The translations under genes and the position numbers were made by a program. DNA of 48,376 nt from a virus, in the IMG/VR virus record IMGVR_UViG_3300028734_000030, positions 1 to 48,376 of that record, one strand, 5' to 3'. A model generated the notes under the pieces. It was not told where the DNA came from and ran no database searches. It saw only the letters and a program-made list of their open reading frames with translations. This document shows positions 30,531-39,175 of the stretch, one piece after another; position 1 is the stretch's first letter, and each line of letters opens with the position of its first letter.

Positions 30531-30794
30531 ATGCACGAAACAATAACCCGAAAACAACTCAGCCAACTCATGGGGTTAAGCTACAACCAATGCGTACAGA
30601 TCATGCGGAACCAATGTAGTGGCACACTGGAACCCGAAGGGAAAGAGGGAAACATGATCTTCTACAAAAAAAGCGATGCGCTCAAATGGGTTCAGGAATG
30701 GGCCGATGATAGGGACCGAAAACAGCGCAAAGTAGAAACACCAAAGCTTATGTTTTTGAATATAAACCCGAAAAAAAACAAAAGAACTGTATAA
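30531..30794 (+). CDS. HTH protein behind iteron array A, possible origin-binding protein
   Basis: 87 residues. TITRKQLSQLMGLSYNQCVQIM, with MIFYKKSDALKWVQEW further on, resembles the MerR/excisionase-type winged HTH. The C terminus is basic (PKKNKRTV). It is preceded by an inverted half-iteron and followed by AT-rich DNA and two DnaA boxes, so it may bind the iterons or control the origin. Alternatively it is an excisionase-like regulator. It is too small to be a Rep_3 initiator. Confidence 0.6.
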   Translation: MHETITRKQLSQLMGLSYNQCVQIMRNQCSGTLEPEGKEGNMIFYKKSDALKWVQEWADDRDRKQRKVETPKLMFLNINPKKNKRTV

Positions 30795-30866
30795 AAATTA
30801 GACAATCTAAACAAACAGTATTATTGTCAACGCATTAGCAAATAAAAAACAGAGTTTAATAGACAG

Positions 30867-30889
30867 TTATCCACAGTTTTTGTGGATAA
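30867..30889. promoter_or_regulatory. Pair of perfect DnaA boxes in inverted orientation
   Basis: TTATCCACA (30867-30875) and its exact reverse complement TGTGGATAA (30881-30889), 5 bp apart, in AT-rich DNA downstream of iteron array A and the HTH gene. The consensus DnaA box is TTATCCACA. The two can also form a 9-bp hairpin, so an RNA role is not excluded. Confidence 0.6.
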
Positions 30890-30895
30890 AAAATC

Positions 30896-31111
30896 ATGTT
30901 ATTCAAAATGTTAGACTCAATACCCTTGTCGTTAGATAGGAAATATAAAAAAATGATTGAAAACGAAATTTGGATTATTTCAGGTTTGACCCTCTTTACA
31001 ATGGTTATTTTTGTTGCCTATCTGCTTTACAAGGCCGGCGGTATTCTAAAAATGCAGGAAGAACGCGACTTGCAAAGTAACTATGAGTTTTGGGATTCAG
31101 ACGACTATTGA
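30896..31111 (+). CDS. Small membrane protein preceding the endolysin, candidate holin
   Basis: 71 residues: basic N terminus (SLDRKYKKMIE), one transmembrane helix (IWIISGLTLFTMVIFVAYLLY), acidic C terminus (SNYEFWDSDDY). It ends 1 bp before the M15 endolysin start, the usual place for a holin or membrane lysis partner. One span is fewer than most holins have, so this is tentative. Confidence 0.5.
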   Translation: MLFKMLDSIPLSLDRKYKKMIENEIWIISGLTLFTMVIFVAYLLYKAGGILKMQEERDLQSNYEFWDSDDY

Positions 31112-31112
31112 T

Positions 31113-31526
31113 ATGAGCAGAAATATCAGTGATTTAGAACCCCATGTTGCACAACTTTGTCATAAGTTTGTGGACGAGTGTGCAAAGCAAGGTATTGAAA
31201 CGCTGATAACCTGCACGTACAGAAGCCTGGAAGAACAGGCCGCTTTGTACGCTATCGGACGAACGAAACCCGGTAACAGGGTCACTAATGCAAAGCCAGG
31301 TTCTTCCTACCACGCTTACCGTGTTGCCTTTGATTTTGTACCAATAATTCACGGTAAAGCTGTTTGGAATAACGCGGGATTGTTTTTAAAATGTGGAGAA
31401 ATAGGCGAGAAGTTAGGGCTGGAATGGAGTGGACGATTTTTGACTTTTCGTGAACAATGTCACATGCAGTATACTGGTGGACTTACAATTGCTGACTTTA
31501 AAGCAGGAAAGTGCCTAATAGCATGA
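31113..31526 (+). CDS. M15-family L-alanyl-D-glutamate peptidase endolysin
   Basis: 137 residues from the ATG at 31113. ITCTYRSLEEQAALYAIGR, then SSYHAYRVAFDF (H67, D74), then LGLEWSGRF..F.EQCHMQY (E114, H117) match the zinc ligands and catalytic acid of VanY/T5-type phage endopeptidases. It would cut peptide stems of peptidoglycan from the cytosolic side after holin action. No cell-wall binding domain is present. It overlaps the next small gene by 4 bp. Confidence 0.88.
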   Translation: MSRNISDLEPHVAQLCHKFVDECAKQGIETLITCTYRSLEEQAALYAIGRTKPGNRVTNAKPGSSYHAYRVAFDFVPIIHGKAVWNNAGLFLKCGEIGEKLGLEWSGRFLTFREQCHMQYTGGLTIADFKAGKCLIA

Positions 31527-31738
31527 AACCCGACAAGCTAATCCATCAGCATAAAATGATTCTTTATAATTTTGATGTGATTGTTGAGTATAGTTTTCAA
31601 AACGACAAAATTCGGGTGACAGCCGTAAAATTTCAACTTTGTGGCAGTCATGATTTTATACGATTTATTTCGGATAAAGCTTTACGGCTAATCGTAGACG
31701 ACATTGAGGCCGAGGAGTTAAAACGCAAGTGGATTTAA
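31523..31738 (+). CDS. Small unknown protein behind the endolysin
   Basis: 71 residues from the ATG at 31523 (ATGA overlap with the endolysin stop). Mixed strand and helix: MILYNFDVIVEYSFQNDKIRVTAVKF, ending ALRLIVDDIEAEELKRKW. No recognised family. Overlaps the next membrane ORF. Confidence 0.55.
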   Translation: MKPDKLIHQHKMILYNFDVIVEYSFQNDKIRVTAVKFQLCGSHDFIRFISDKALRLIVDDIEAEELKRKWI

Positions 31739-31854
31739 AAAATTTGTTCGATGAATTTACCAAGTGTCTTGCAACGCTGGCCTTGGTCGGCGTATTCGTG
31801 CTGTTTGTCCTTTCGATCTTCGGCGTGTTCGGCTATGGCGTGGTGTTAGGGTGA
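31729..31854 (+). CDS. Small membrane protein with GTG start
   Basis: 41 residues: a short polar N terminus (MDLKNLFDEFTK) and a long hydrophobic helix (LATLALVGVFVLFVLSIFGV). GTG at 31729 with GAGGAG about 12 bp upstream, overlapping the previous gene. Could be an accessory lysis peptide. Function unknown. Confidence 0.45.
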   Translation: MDLKNLFDEFTKCLATLALVGVFVLFVLSIFGVFGYGVVLG

Positions 31855-31857
31855 TGT

Positions 31858-32382
31858 ATGGCCGCAACAGGACCTAACAGGAAGCTTACCAAGCAACAAA
31901 TACAATTTGTCAAAGAATATTTACTTGACCTCAATGCAAAAGAGGCAGCGATAAGGGCCGGATATTCTGTAAATTCGGCTTGCGAAATAGGTTATCAGTT
32001 ACTTCAGAAAACTTCAGTTCAAGAAGCTATAGATAAACAATTACAGGAAAGATCACTAAGAACAGAAGTAACTCAAGACCGCGTTTTACTAGAAATAGCA
32101 CGTCTCGCTTTCAACGATCCCCGCAAAGCCTTTGATGAAAATAATACTTTACTACCCATTAAACAATGGCCTGATGAAGTGGCAGCTTGCATAAGTTCGA
32201 TCAAAGTTAATGAAATCATTGTCGATGGCGTAGCGATAGGCACCACCAAAGAGATTAAATTCTGGGACAAGAGCAAGAACCTTGAACTGGCAGGCCGACA
32301 TTTGAAGATGTTTACGGATAAAACTGAAATAGCTGGAAACTTGGGTGTTTATCTTCCCTATGCGTCCGATGAAACGGCATGA
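31858..32382 (+). CDS. terS: Terminase small subunit
   Basis: 174 residues. KLTKQQIQFVKEYLLDLNAKEAAIRAGYS is the Terminase_2-type HTH region, followed by SACEIGYQLLQKTSVQEAIDKQL. The middle (LLEIARLAFNDPRKAFD) and later DKSKNLELAGRHLKMF are typical of the family. It would recognise the packaging site and regulate the large subunit. Overlaps the large-subunit gene by 4 bp. Confidence 0.85.
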   Translation: MAATGPNRKLTKQQIQFVKEYLLDLNAKEAAIRAGYSVNSACEIGYQLLQKTSVQEAIDKQLQERSLRTEVTQDRVLLEIARLAFNDPRKAFDENNTLLPIKQWPDEVAACISSIKVNEIIVDGVAIGTTKEIKFWDKSKNLELAGRHLKMFTDKTEIAGNLGVYLPYASDETA

Positions 32383-33725
32383 GTTTTAAACTCACGCATA
32401 AGCAGGAAGAAGCACTCGTTTTTTTATCCGGTCCAGCGACACACATTTGTCTGTTTGGTGGCAGTCGTAGCGGCAAGACAGCCTTGTTAGTTCGGATGAT
32501 AATTGTAAGGGCTTTAAAAGCGGCTAACAGTCGTCATGCTATTTTCAGGTTTAGGTTTAATGCCTGTAAAGCATCAATCGTAAATGACACGTTTCCAAAG
32601 ATTATGGCGCTGGCCTTCCCCGGTGTGAGTTATACACTCAACAAGACGGATTATTATGCAAGACTTTATAATGGCTCAGAGGTGTATTTTGGTGGCCTTG
32701 ACGTTAAGGAAAGATCGGAAAAAATACTTGGTATGGAGTTTGTAACCATTTATCTCAATGAGTGTTCACAGATACCTCAATCTTCAAGAGACATGGTTGT
32801 TACCCGGTTGGCTCAACAAGTGGACCAGGAATTAACCGACAAGGAAACCGGAGATAAGCGAACAGCACAACTCAAGCCCCGCATGTATTATGACGCTAAC
32901 CCGCCGAGTAAAGCGCACTGGCTATACAAGTATTTCATTCTGAAAGTTGATCCAGATAGTAAACAACCGTTACACAATCCAGATGATTATGCGTCGTTTA
33001 AGATCAATCCAGTTGATAATATTGAAAATCTGAGTGATGGGTATATTGAAACGCTTAATGGATTGAGCGCACGATTAAGAAAGCGATTTTTAGCGGGGGA
33101 ATTTGCAGACGCAACTCCCAATGCGCTATTTACCGATGAAATCATCGACACCTGGCGCGTGGTTGATGGCGATGTGCCTCAGTTGATTCGTGTGGTAGTG
33201 GCCGTTGACCCAAGTGGATCAGGCGATGTTGATAACGCGGATAATGATGCTATTGGAATCATGGTCGGCGGCTTGGGTATTGATGGAAATTGCTATGTCC
33301 TGGAAGATTGCACGGTGAAGTGTGGCCCTGCTACGTGGGGAAAGATTGCTACCGATGCTTATGAACGCCATGAGGCCGATATGATTGTCGGAGAGATCAA
33401 TTATGGCGGCGCAATGGTACAGCATGTAATTCAGACTGCACGGCCACGGACACCCTTTCAGATGGTCACAGCAACGCGGGGAAAAGCCGTTAGAGCCGAA
33501 CCCATTAGCGCCTTATACGAACAGGGCAAGGTTAGGCACGTAGGAAACTTTGCAGACCTTGAAGAAGAACTCACCTCATTTAGTACCGTAGGCTATCTAG
33601 GTGAAAATTCGCCCAATAGAGCCGATGCGTTAGTGTGGTTATGCAGTTCATTGTTTCCTGGTATTGTACAACCGCGAAAAACAGCGCACAATCAGCCAAG
33701 AGAGCGCCCCAACTGGCGACTTTAA
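32379..33725 (+). CDS. terL: Terminase large subunit
   Basis: 448 residues. Walker A GGSRSGKT at about 27-34; Walker B-like TIYLNECSQ with E128; RNase H-like nuclease motif VVAVDPSGSGD with D277, and NRADALVW with D416. All parts of the packaging ATPase and headful nuclease are present and full length. It would couple ATP hydrolysis to DNA translocation through the portal encoded next. Confidence 0.92.
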   Translation: MSFKLTHKQEEALVFLSGPATHICLFGGSRSGKTALLVRMIIVRALKAANSRHAIFRFRFNACKASIVNDTFPKIMALAFPGVSYTLNKTDYYARLYNGSEVYFGGLDVKERSEKILGMEFVTIYLNECSQIPQSSRDMVVTRLAQQVDQELTDKETGDKRTAQLKPRMYYDANPPSKAHWLYKYFILKVDPDSKQPLHNPDDYASFKINPVDNIENLSDGYIETLNGLSARLRKRFLAGEFADATPNALFTDEIIDTWRVVDGDVPQLIRVVVAVDPSGSGDVDNADNDAIGIMVGGLGIDGNCYVLEDCTVKCGPATWGKIATDAYERHEADMIVGEINYGGAMVQHVIQTARPRTPFQMVTATRGKAVRAEPISALYEQGKVRHVGNFADLEEELTSFSTVGYLGENSPNRADALVWLCSSLFPGIVQPRKTAHNQPRERPNWRL

Positions 33726-33738
33726 AAGGTAAATTCAT

Positions 33739-33750
33739 CGCCGGGAGGCG
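33739..33750 (+). promoter_or_regulatory. Hairpin sequestering the portal ribosome-binding site
   Basis: CGCC (33739-33742) pairs with GGCG (33747-33750) around GGGA. The GGGAGG Shine-Dalgarno sequence is within the loop and 3' arm, 7 bp before the ATG at 33756. It could limit portal translation. A similar hairpin stands before the gene at 1609. Confidence 0.4.
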
Positions 33751-33755
33751 TTAAA

Positions 33756-35993
33756 ATGTTTACTGACACCGAACGAGAGATCGAAGATCCCCAAGACGCA
33801 GAAGCCAGCGAAGGCTTGTCATTGGACGAATTTACCAGTTTCTTTCACGAGATATTGCAACAACCCGCTTGGCGCAAACAAGCCGACCGCGAGAACGATT
33901 ACAAAGACAATAATCAGCTAGACAATGAAATCCTGCAAAAAATGGCCGCATTGGGCCTACCCCCCGCTGTAGAAAACCGCATAGGCTTGGCGATAGAAGC
34001 GATATTGGGGCAGGAAGCCAAGCGGCGAACCGATTGGCGCGTGATTCCCGATGGTGATAAATCGGGGCAGGAAGTGGCCGATGCTTACAATTACAAACTT
34101 AACCAGGCCGAGCGCAAGAGTCGGGCAGACCGGGCTTGTAGCGATGCCTACGAGTCTCAGGTATCCGTGGGCTTAGGCTGGGTCGAAGTCAGCCGAGAAC
34201 CGGACCCGTTTAAATACCCGTACCGTTGTACCGCTATCCATCGTAATGAATTGTGGTGGGACTGGGACGATAAATCACCGATGTTGGACAATGCCCGTTA
34301 TCAAATACGGATGCGCTGGATAAATAAGGATATTGCCAAGTTGCAGTTTCCTGATTCAGCAGACTTGCTAGAGCATGTCGTGTCAGGCTGGCCGGGCTTT
34401 GATGCTTTCAGCCTTGATGGTGGCCGTGCGACCGGGCTGGCGATGGCCGCGAATGTAGAACGCGGCTGGTCCATCGAAGAACAGCAATGGCGCGACGTTG
34501 AACACAAGAAAGTCAGGCTGTTTGAATGTTGGTATCGGGTTTGGTCGAACGCTTTAATCATGAAGATGCCCGATGGTCGCGTGGTTGAGTTCGATATGGA
34601 TGACCCGTTGCACCTGCAAGCGATCACGTTAGGAGGTATCAAGCCTGAATATGCTGTTATCAACAAAGTTAGACGAAGCTGGTGGGCGGGACCGCATAAA
34701 CTGGGTGATGAACCATCCCCTTACCGTCATCATCATTTCCCTTATGTCCCGTTTTGGGGGCATAGAGAGGACAGAACCGGCGTACCGTTTGGGCGGATAA
34801 GGTCGATGGTTTATCTCCAGGATAATATCAACGCTACAATCTCAAAGATACGCTGGGGCCTCAGTGCTACAGTCACCACAAGAACAGACGGTGCTGTACT
34901 GGGAAGTGATGAGCATTTTAGGGAAGAAGTGGCGCGTCCCGATGCCGATGTAATACTGGATGCTGCTCACATGGCGCAACCCGGAGCACTATTCAAGATC
35001 GACCGCAATTTTGAATTGAACCAGCAACAGTACAATATGCTTAATGATGCTCGTGAAGCCATCCAGAAAATAGGCGGTATATCTGAGGAATTTCAAGGGT
35101 CATCAACTAACCAAAATCAATCAGGGGTGGCGATAAATGCCAAAATCGAACAAAGCTCCCAGTCTTTAGCCAACATTGACGATAATTTTAAGGAGAGCAG
35201 GGCGCAAGTAGGTGAGTTGTTACTCGCTTTGCTCATACAGGATAGCGTAGGCAAACCAGAAGATGTGGTTATCGACGGAGGCGCGTTGAAAGATGACCAG
35301 GTTATCCAGCTTAATGCCAAAACCGTAGACGAGGATGGCTTGGAATATCTGAATAACGATGTAGAACGTACCATGATGAAAGTCGTTTTAGATGATACCC
35401 CGCAAACAAGCTCATTTCGAGTGCAGCAATTCTCAGCTTTGAGTGAGGCATATAAATCAAGCCCTCCAGAGTATCAACGTATCATTATGCCTTTTTTAAT
35501 TAACCTTTCAGACATCCCAAATAAGGAAGATATTGTTTCAGCGATTAAGGAAACAGACAAACAGCCAAGTGCAGACCAACAGGCCATGGAAGCCAAGATG
35601 AAAGAAATTGAGATTAAGATGATGCTGGCACAGGCGCAGATAAAGCAGTTAGAGGCAACAGCTACCAAGACCCTAGTTGATGCCCAGTTTGCCAGTATGC
35701 AGGCAGGCAGTCAGGTGGTGCTACAACCGGCTATCGCGCCGGTAGCAGATCAGGTATTAGTAAACGCAGGTTATCAGTCGCCGACCCCAGCTGGAATTGA
35801 CCCAGGCTTTAGCAATCAACCTTATCAGCAACCACAACAGCCACCGCAACCTTCACCTGAAGCCCAACAACAGGCAATGCTAGGACAGCAATCGCTAACG
35901 CCAAATACCTCGCCGCAAATGCCAGCCGTGCCACAACAGGCGGGTTCTGCACAGAGCGGAATTGAGACCTCACGAAATGAGAATATTGGGTGA
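33756..35993 (+). CDS. Portal protein, P22-like
   Basis: 745 residues. The sequence AALGLPPAVENRIGLAIEAILGQ, RRTDWRV, then QSGVAINAKIEQSSQSLANI and a helical barrel region match P22-type portals, and the C-terminal part (about 680-745) is a Gln/Pro-rich tail. The portal dodecamer forms the DNA channel and the site for terminase and the adaptor. The gene ends directly before the GIY-YIG insertion. Confidence 0.88.
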   Translation: MFTDTEREIEDPQDAEASEGLSLDEFTSFFHEILQQPAWRKQADRENDYKDNNQLDNEILQKMAALGLPPAVENRIGLAIEAILGQEAKRRTDWRVIPDGDKSGQEVADAYNYKLNQAERKSRADRACSDAYESQVSVGLGWVEVSREPDPFKYPYRCTAIHRNELWWDWDDKSPMLDNARYQIRMRWINKDIAKLQFPDSADLLEHVVSGWPGFDAFSLDGGRATGLAMAANVERGWSIEEQQWRDVEHKKVRLFECWYRVWSNALIMKMPDGRVVEFDMDDPLHLQAITLGGIKPEYAVINKVRRSWWAGPHKLGDEPSPYRHHHFPYVPFWGHREDRTGVPFGRIRSMVYLQDNINATISKIRWGLSATVTTRTDGAVLGSDEHFREEVARPDADVILDAAHMAQPGALFKIDRNFELNQQQYNMLNDAREAIQKIGGISEEFQGSSTNQNQSGVAINAKIEQSSQSLANIDDNFKESRAQVGELLLALLIQDSVGKPEDVVIDGGALKDDQVIQLNAKTVDEDGLEYLNNDVERTMMKVVLDDTPQTSSFRVQQFSALSEAYKSSPPEYQRIIMPFLINLSDIPNKEDIVSAIKETDKQPSADQQAMEAKMKEIEIKMMLAQAQIKQLEATATKTLVDAQFASMQAGSQVVLQPAIAPVADQVLVNAGYQSPTPAGIDPGFSNQPYQQPQQPPQPSPEAQQQAMLGQQSLTPNTSPQMPAVPQQAGSAQSGIETSRNENIG

Positions 35994-36105
35994 TTTAGTG
36001 TATACTGTAAGTGTGACTAGGCTCGACTTAATTACTCGATCCGAAAAGCGGCCATCCACGCCGCCGTCACATCCTCAACGTGGACTTAAAACAGTGGAGT
36101 TTAAG

Positions 36106-37023
36106 ATGGGCCAGTTATATAAAATATCGTTTAAAACCAGCGGTCGGGCTTATATCGGTATAAGTTCTATGTCGGCCGATATTCGATTCAAAGCACATTC
36201 GCATGAAAAGAATAATTATCCTATTGGACTAGCGTTCAAAAAATACGGTGTCGATGATGCTGTGTTAACCATATTAGCCGAAGAAAACGACTGGGCTACT
36301 TTATGTCAAATGGAAATAGCGGCCATTGCTGAACATAATACTAAATCACCGAACGGTTACAATATTACGAATGGTGGCGAAGGCGTTGTCGGAAATGTAT
36401 GCACGGAAGAACAAAATAAAGCCAATTCGGAAAGAGCAAAGATACGATTTTCAACACCAGAGGCTCGCCAAGCAAATTCAGAGCGTATGACATTGTATTT
36501 TTCAAATCCTGAAGCGAGAAAAGCTCAATCAGAACGAAAGAAAGCATATTTTGATTCAAACCCGGAAGCCGGAAAAGCACACTCAGAACGAGCAAAACTG
36601 TGGCTTTCCACACCAGAAGCACGTAGAGCTAATTCAGAAAGAGGGAAGTTAAGGTTTTCTAAACAAGAAGAACGTAACGCTGCTTCAGAAAGAACAAAAT
36701 TGTATTTTTCAAACCCGGATGCGCGCAAAGCTCAATCAGCAAGCCAAAAACTTAGGTTTTCAAATCCAGAAGAATGCAAATCTATCTCAGATCGCCAAAA
36801 GTTACGATTTTCAAATCCTGAATCACGCAAAGTTTTATCAGAAAGCCAAAAACTAAGGTTTTCAAACCCCGAAGAAGGCAGAGCTATTTCAAAAAGACAA
36901 AAATTACTGTATTCAACACCAGAAGCAAGAGCAAGACAAAAGTGTTATCTTGCAGTAGGCTGGGCAAAAAAAGCAGGACGACCATTCTCATATTTACCTA
37001 AAGCACTTAACAGCAACCTTTAA
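36106..37023 (+). CDS. GIY-YIG homing endonuclease with 17-residue repeats
   Basis: 305 residues from the ATG at 36106, with GGAG 7 bp upstream. GQLYKISFKTSGRAYIGISS is the GIY-YIG start, then IRFKAH and AFKKYGVDD..LTILAE, then KSPNGYNITNGGEGVVG. The rest is ten tandem repeats of about 17 residues (SER.KL.FSNPEARKA), a NUMOD3-like DNA-binding array. A free-standing endonuclease placed between the portal and a head gene. The relative at 20828-21898 is broken. It should cut the empty site in related phages and spread by repair. Confidence 0.85.
   Translation: MGQLYKISFKTSGRAYIGISSMSADIRFKAHSHEKNNYPIGLAFKKYGVDDAVLTILAEENDWATLCQMEIAAIAEHNTKSPNGYNITNGGEGVVGNVCTEEQNKANSERAKIRFSTPEARQANSERMTLYFSNPEARKAQSERKKAYFDSNPEAGKAHSERAKLWLSTPEARRANSERGKLRFSKQEERNAASERTKLYFSNPDARKAQSASQKLRFSNPEECKSISDRQKLRFSNPESRKVLSESQKLRFSNPEEGRAISKRQKLLYSTPEARARQKCYLAVGWAKKAGRPFSYLPKALNSNL
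36424..36936 (+). repeat. Ten tandem 51-bp repeats within the endonuclease gene
   Basis: Units of 17 codons (one of 18) with consensus NSERAKLRFSNPEARKA. Successive units start at 36424 and 36475 and continue to 36936. Divergence between units at the DNA level shows the array is not newly expanded. Confidence 0.8.
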
Positions 37024-37037
37024 CCCAGGAGAACACC

Positions 37038-37745
37038 ATGTACACCGTAAGATCAAACCAAGATGCTACCGCACCAACCCGTGTTGGTGAAAGACCACAG
37101 GCTAACAACTGGCAGGCAGGAACCGTCCAGCAAGTTGACGCTGGCCTGATCGGTTATTACCAAGAACACAGTGACGTTTTTACGATCCTTGGAGGCGATG
37201 GCGCATTAACCGAAGGTGTAGAGGTTTTAACCGGCTTAACCGCAGTTAATGTCACACAAAGTCTAGTCCAACAAGTTAATTTCACATTAACCGATGTGGC
37301 GATCACAGTGACAGATGCCCTCGCTTATGCCAGTAAGAAGATTTTTACCTTCCCGGCTGGTCGTATTTTATTGTTGGGTGTAACGGCTTCGCTTAAATGG
37401 GCCGTGACGACAGACCGTGCCGCAACAACAGGGACCATTAATGATTCAGCTTCATTGACGTGGGCGATTGGATCAGTCGCAGCCAGCAACATCACCTTAA
37501 GTTCAACAATGGTCGATATGTTACCCAAGCTAACTAAAGTGTTGGATGGTGCCGCAGCTGCATACACGGCCACGGCTTCAACAGGCGCATTAGCAGCAAG
37601 CGCACAGTTTGATGGGACTACAACCCCAGTCCCTGTTTATTTGAATGTGGGCTTTGAAACCAATACAGATATTGACCACGATGGAATTTTGAACACGAAA
37701 GGAAGCATCATAATGACGTATCTTAATCTAGGTGATTATTTATAG
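37038..37745 (+). CDS. Probable head structural protein
   Basis: 235 residues, Thr/Ala/Val-rich and beta-strand-rich (VDAGLIGYYQEHSDVFTILGG, TVTDALAYASKKIFTFPAGRI). No recognised family; composition and location between the portal and scaffold suggest a head or decoration protein. Its first codons (MYTVR) have a diverged copy at 35998, on the far side of the endonuclease insertion. Confidence 0.55.
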   Translation: MYTVRSNQDATAPTRVGERPQANNWQAGTVQQVDAGLIGYYQEHSDVFTILGGDGALTEGVEVLTGLTAVNVTQSLVQQVNFTLTDVAITVTDALAYASKKIFTFPAGRILLLGVTASLKWAVTTDRAATTGTINDSASLTWAIGSVAASNITLSSTMVDMLPKLTKVLDGAAAAYTATASTGALAASAQFDGTTTPVPVYLNVGFETNTDIDHDGILNTKGSIIMTYLNLGDYL

Positions 37746-37758
37746 GTTATTGATTAAC

Positions 37759-37980
37759 ATGATTTTAACAACAGAAAAAACGATTGTAATTAGAATGAGC
37801 CAAGAGGAAGCGGGTATTTTAATGGCACTATTGGGATTGGTTAGGGGGTATCCAGATTCATTAGGACGAAAAACGACAGACTCACTATTAGCTTTGCTTT
37901 TTGATAATGGCGTTTGTAAGGTATCAGCTTTTGATGAAGATACGCCGGGAATAACATCTATTGATACCAGGAACCGGTAA
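37759..37980 (+). CDS. Small unknown protein
   Basis: 73 residues from the ATG at 37759; the frame from 37732 overlaps the preceding stop. Contains MSQEEAGILMALLGLVRGYP and LLALLFDNG. No family recognised. Followed by about 200 bp without a gene. Confidence 0.5.
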   Translation: MILTTEKTIVIRMSQEEAGILMALLGLVRGYPDSLGRKTTDSLLALLFDNGVCKVSAFDEDTPGITSIDTRNR

Positions 37981-38184
37981 CATAAATGATTGATTAATAA
38001 GTATTTATTAGCAACTTAACCTATAGGTTATGTTAGCATGTGTAATCAGTTGATAGTCTCTAACATCTTGATTCTATTATTGCTAAAAAGTAAATAATGT
38101 GATAAATATAAGACTCTCTAAACCGTCTGCTCACGATACGAGTAATTATTACCTTCTACGGAATAATTTGAGATTTTATGATGT
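37981..38184. promoter_or_regulatory. Intergenic region with a 14-bp perfect palindrome
   Basis: AT-rich gap before the scaffold and coat genes. It holds the palindrome TAACCTATAGGTTA (38017-38030) and nearby TAATAAGTATTTATTA-type symmetry. A promoter for the strongly expressed capsid genes would be expected here. No gene seen. Confidence 0.4.
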
Positions 38185-39093
38185 ATGAGTAAAGATGCTG
38201 AATATTACGAAAATAATCCGACTGAGTTCGACAGTTTGACCGATGACGAGAAAGACGCTGTTTTAGGCGGCGAAGCTCTTGAGGACGAAACCAAAGGCGA
38301 AAGCACTAAGGAAAACAGCGAGTCGTCCGCCGCTGTAGAGGAAGAACCCGAATTACTGGCAAAGGACGGAAAGCACCAGATTCCCTACCAGGAGTTGGTG
38401 GATGCTCGTTCAAAGGCGGCAGAATGGGAGCAGTTCGCAAGCCAACAAGCTGAACTAATCAAGTCTCTACAAGAGGCAAAGATTCAGGATGCTGGCACCG
38501 GCGATACGAAAGCCCAAGATGCAGTTCTGGAAGAATATCAAGGCGAGTTCCGCGAAGTTGCCGAAGATATGAAGCCGTTTATTCAGAAGATGATCGACGA
38601 GGGAATCAAAAACGGCCTGTCGCAGTTTCAAAACGAGATCAATGAACGGGTCGCACCCGTTGAGAAGATCGCCAATGAAACCGCACAAGAGCGCTATTTT
38701 TCATCCATCAGGCAAGCGCATCCCGATGCAGATGAAATCGTTGACGACAAAGCTTTTAATGTTTGGGTCAACAAGCAACCCTCTTTTGTCAAAGCAAGTT
38801 ACATCGAGGCGCTGGAATACAAGCGCCCCGCTTCTGACTTGATTGAAATGTTTTCGGCCTATAAAGAAGCCCAAGGCATTAAGCCTGTTACCGATGTAGC
38901 AGGCAAAGCACAAACCATTATCGCTAATACCAAACGCAGCAATCCAGGAAGCCTTACCGATATCCCGGCAGGCACCACCGGAAAGCATGACGAGGTTGAG
39001 CAAATGCTGACGATGACAAGCCGCGAACTTGAACAAAAGTTTTTCGGAAAATCACCGGATGAAATTAACAAGATGATGGCAAAGTTGATATGA
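38185..39093 (+). CDS. Capsid scaffolding protein
   Basis: 302 residues, very acidic N terminus (EDETKGESTKENSESSAAVEEE), a long helical middle (SKAAEWEQFASQQAELIKSLQEA) and a charged C terminus, all usual for scaffolding proteins. It lies directly before the major capsid gene. It would direct coat assembly and leave the head. Called from composition and position. Confidence 0.75.
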   Translation: MSKDAEYYENNPTEFDSLTDDEKDAVLGGEALEDETKGESTKENSESSAAVEEEPELLAKDGKHQIPYQELVDARSKAAEWEQFASQQAELIKSLQEAKIQDAGTGDTKAQDAVLEEYQGEFREVAEDMKPFIQKMIDEGIKNGLSQFQNEINERVAPVEKIANETAQERYFSSIRQAHPDADEIVDDKAFNVWVNKQPSFVKASYIEALEYKRPASDLIEMFSAYKEAQGIKPVTDVAGKAQTIIANTKRSNPGSLTDIPAGTTGKHDEVEQMLTMTSRELEQKFFGKSPDEINKMMAKLI

Positions 39094-39104
39094 ACTAAAG
39101 AATA

Positions 39105-39145
39105 CTCTGCTTAGGGCAGAGAAAACGCAACGTCGATAAGAGACG
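39105..39145 (+). promoter_or_regulatory. Leader hairpins of the major capsid gene
   Basis: CTCTGC (39105-39110) pairs with GCAGAG (39116-39121), and CGTC (39131-39134) with GACG (39142-39145). Downstream comes CCCGTAGAAGGAAACAAT before the ATG. The leader of the gene at 46749 has a similar plan (GAGTC/GACTC hairpin, then CCCTAGAGGAAACAAT). Confidence 0.4.
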
Positions 39146-39175
39146 AAGCCACTCCCGTAGAAGGAAACAATTATC

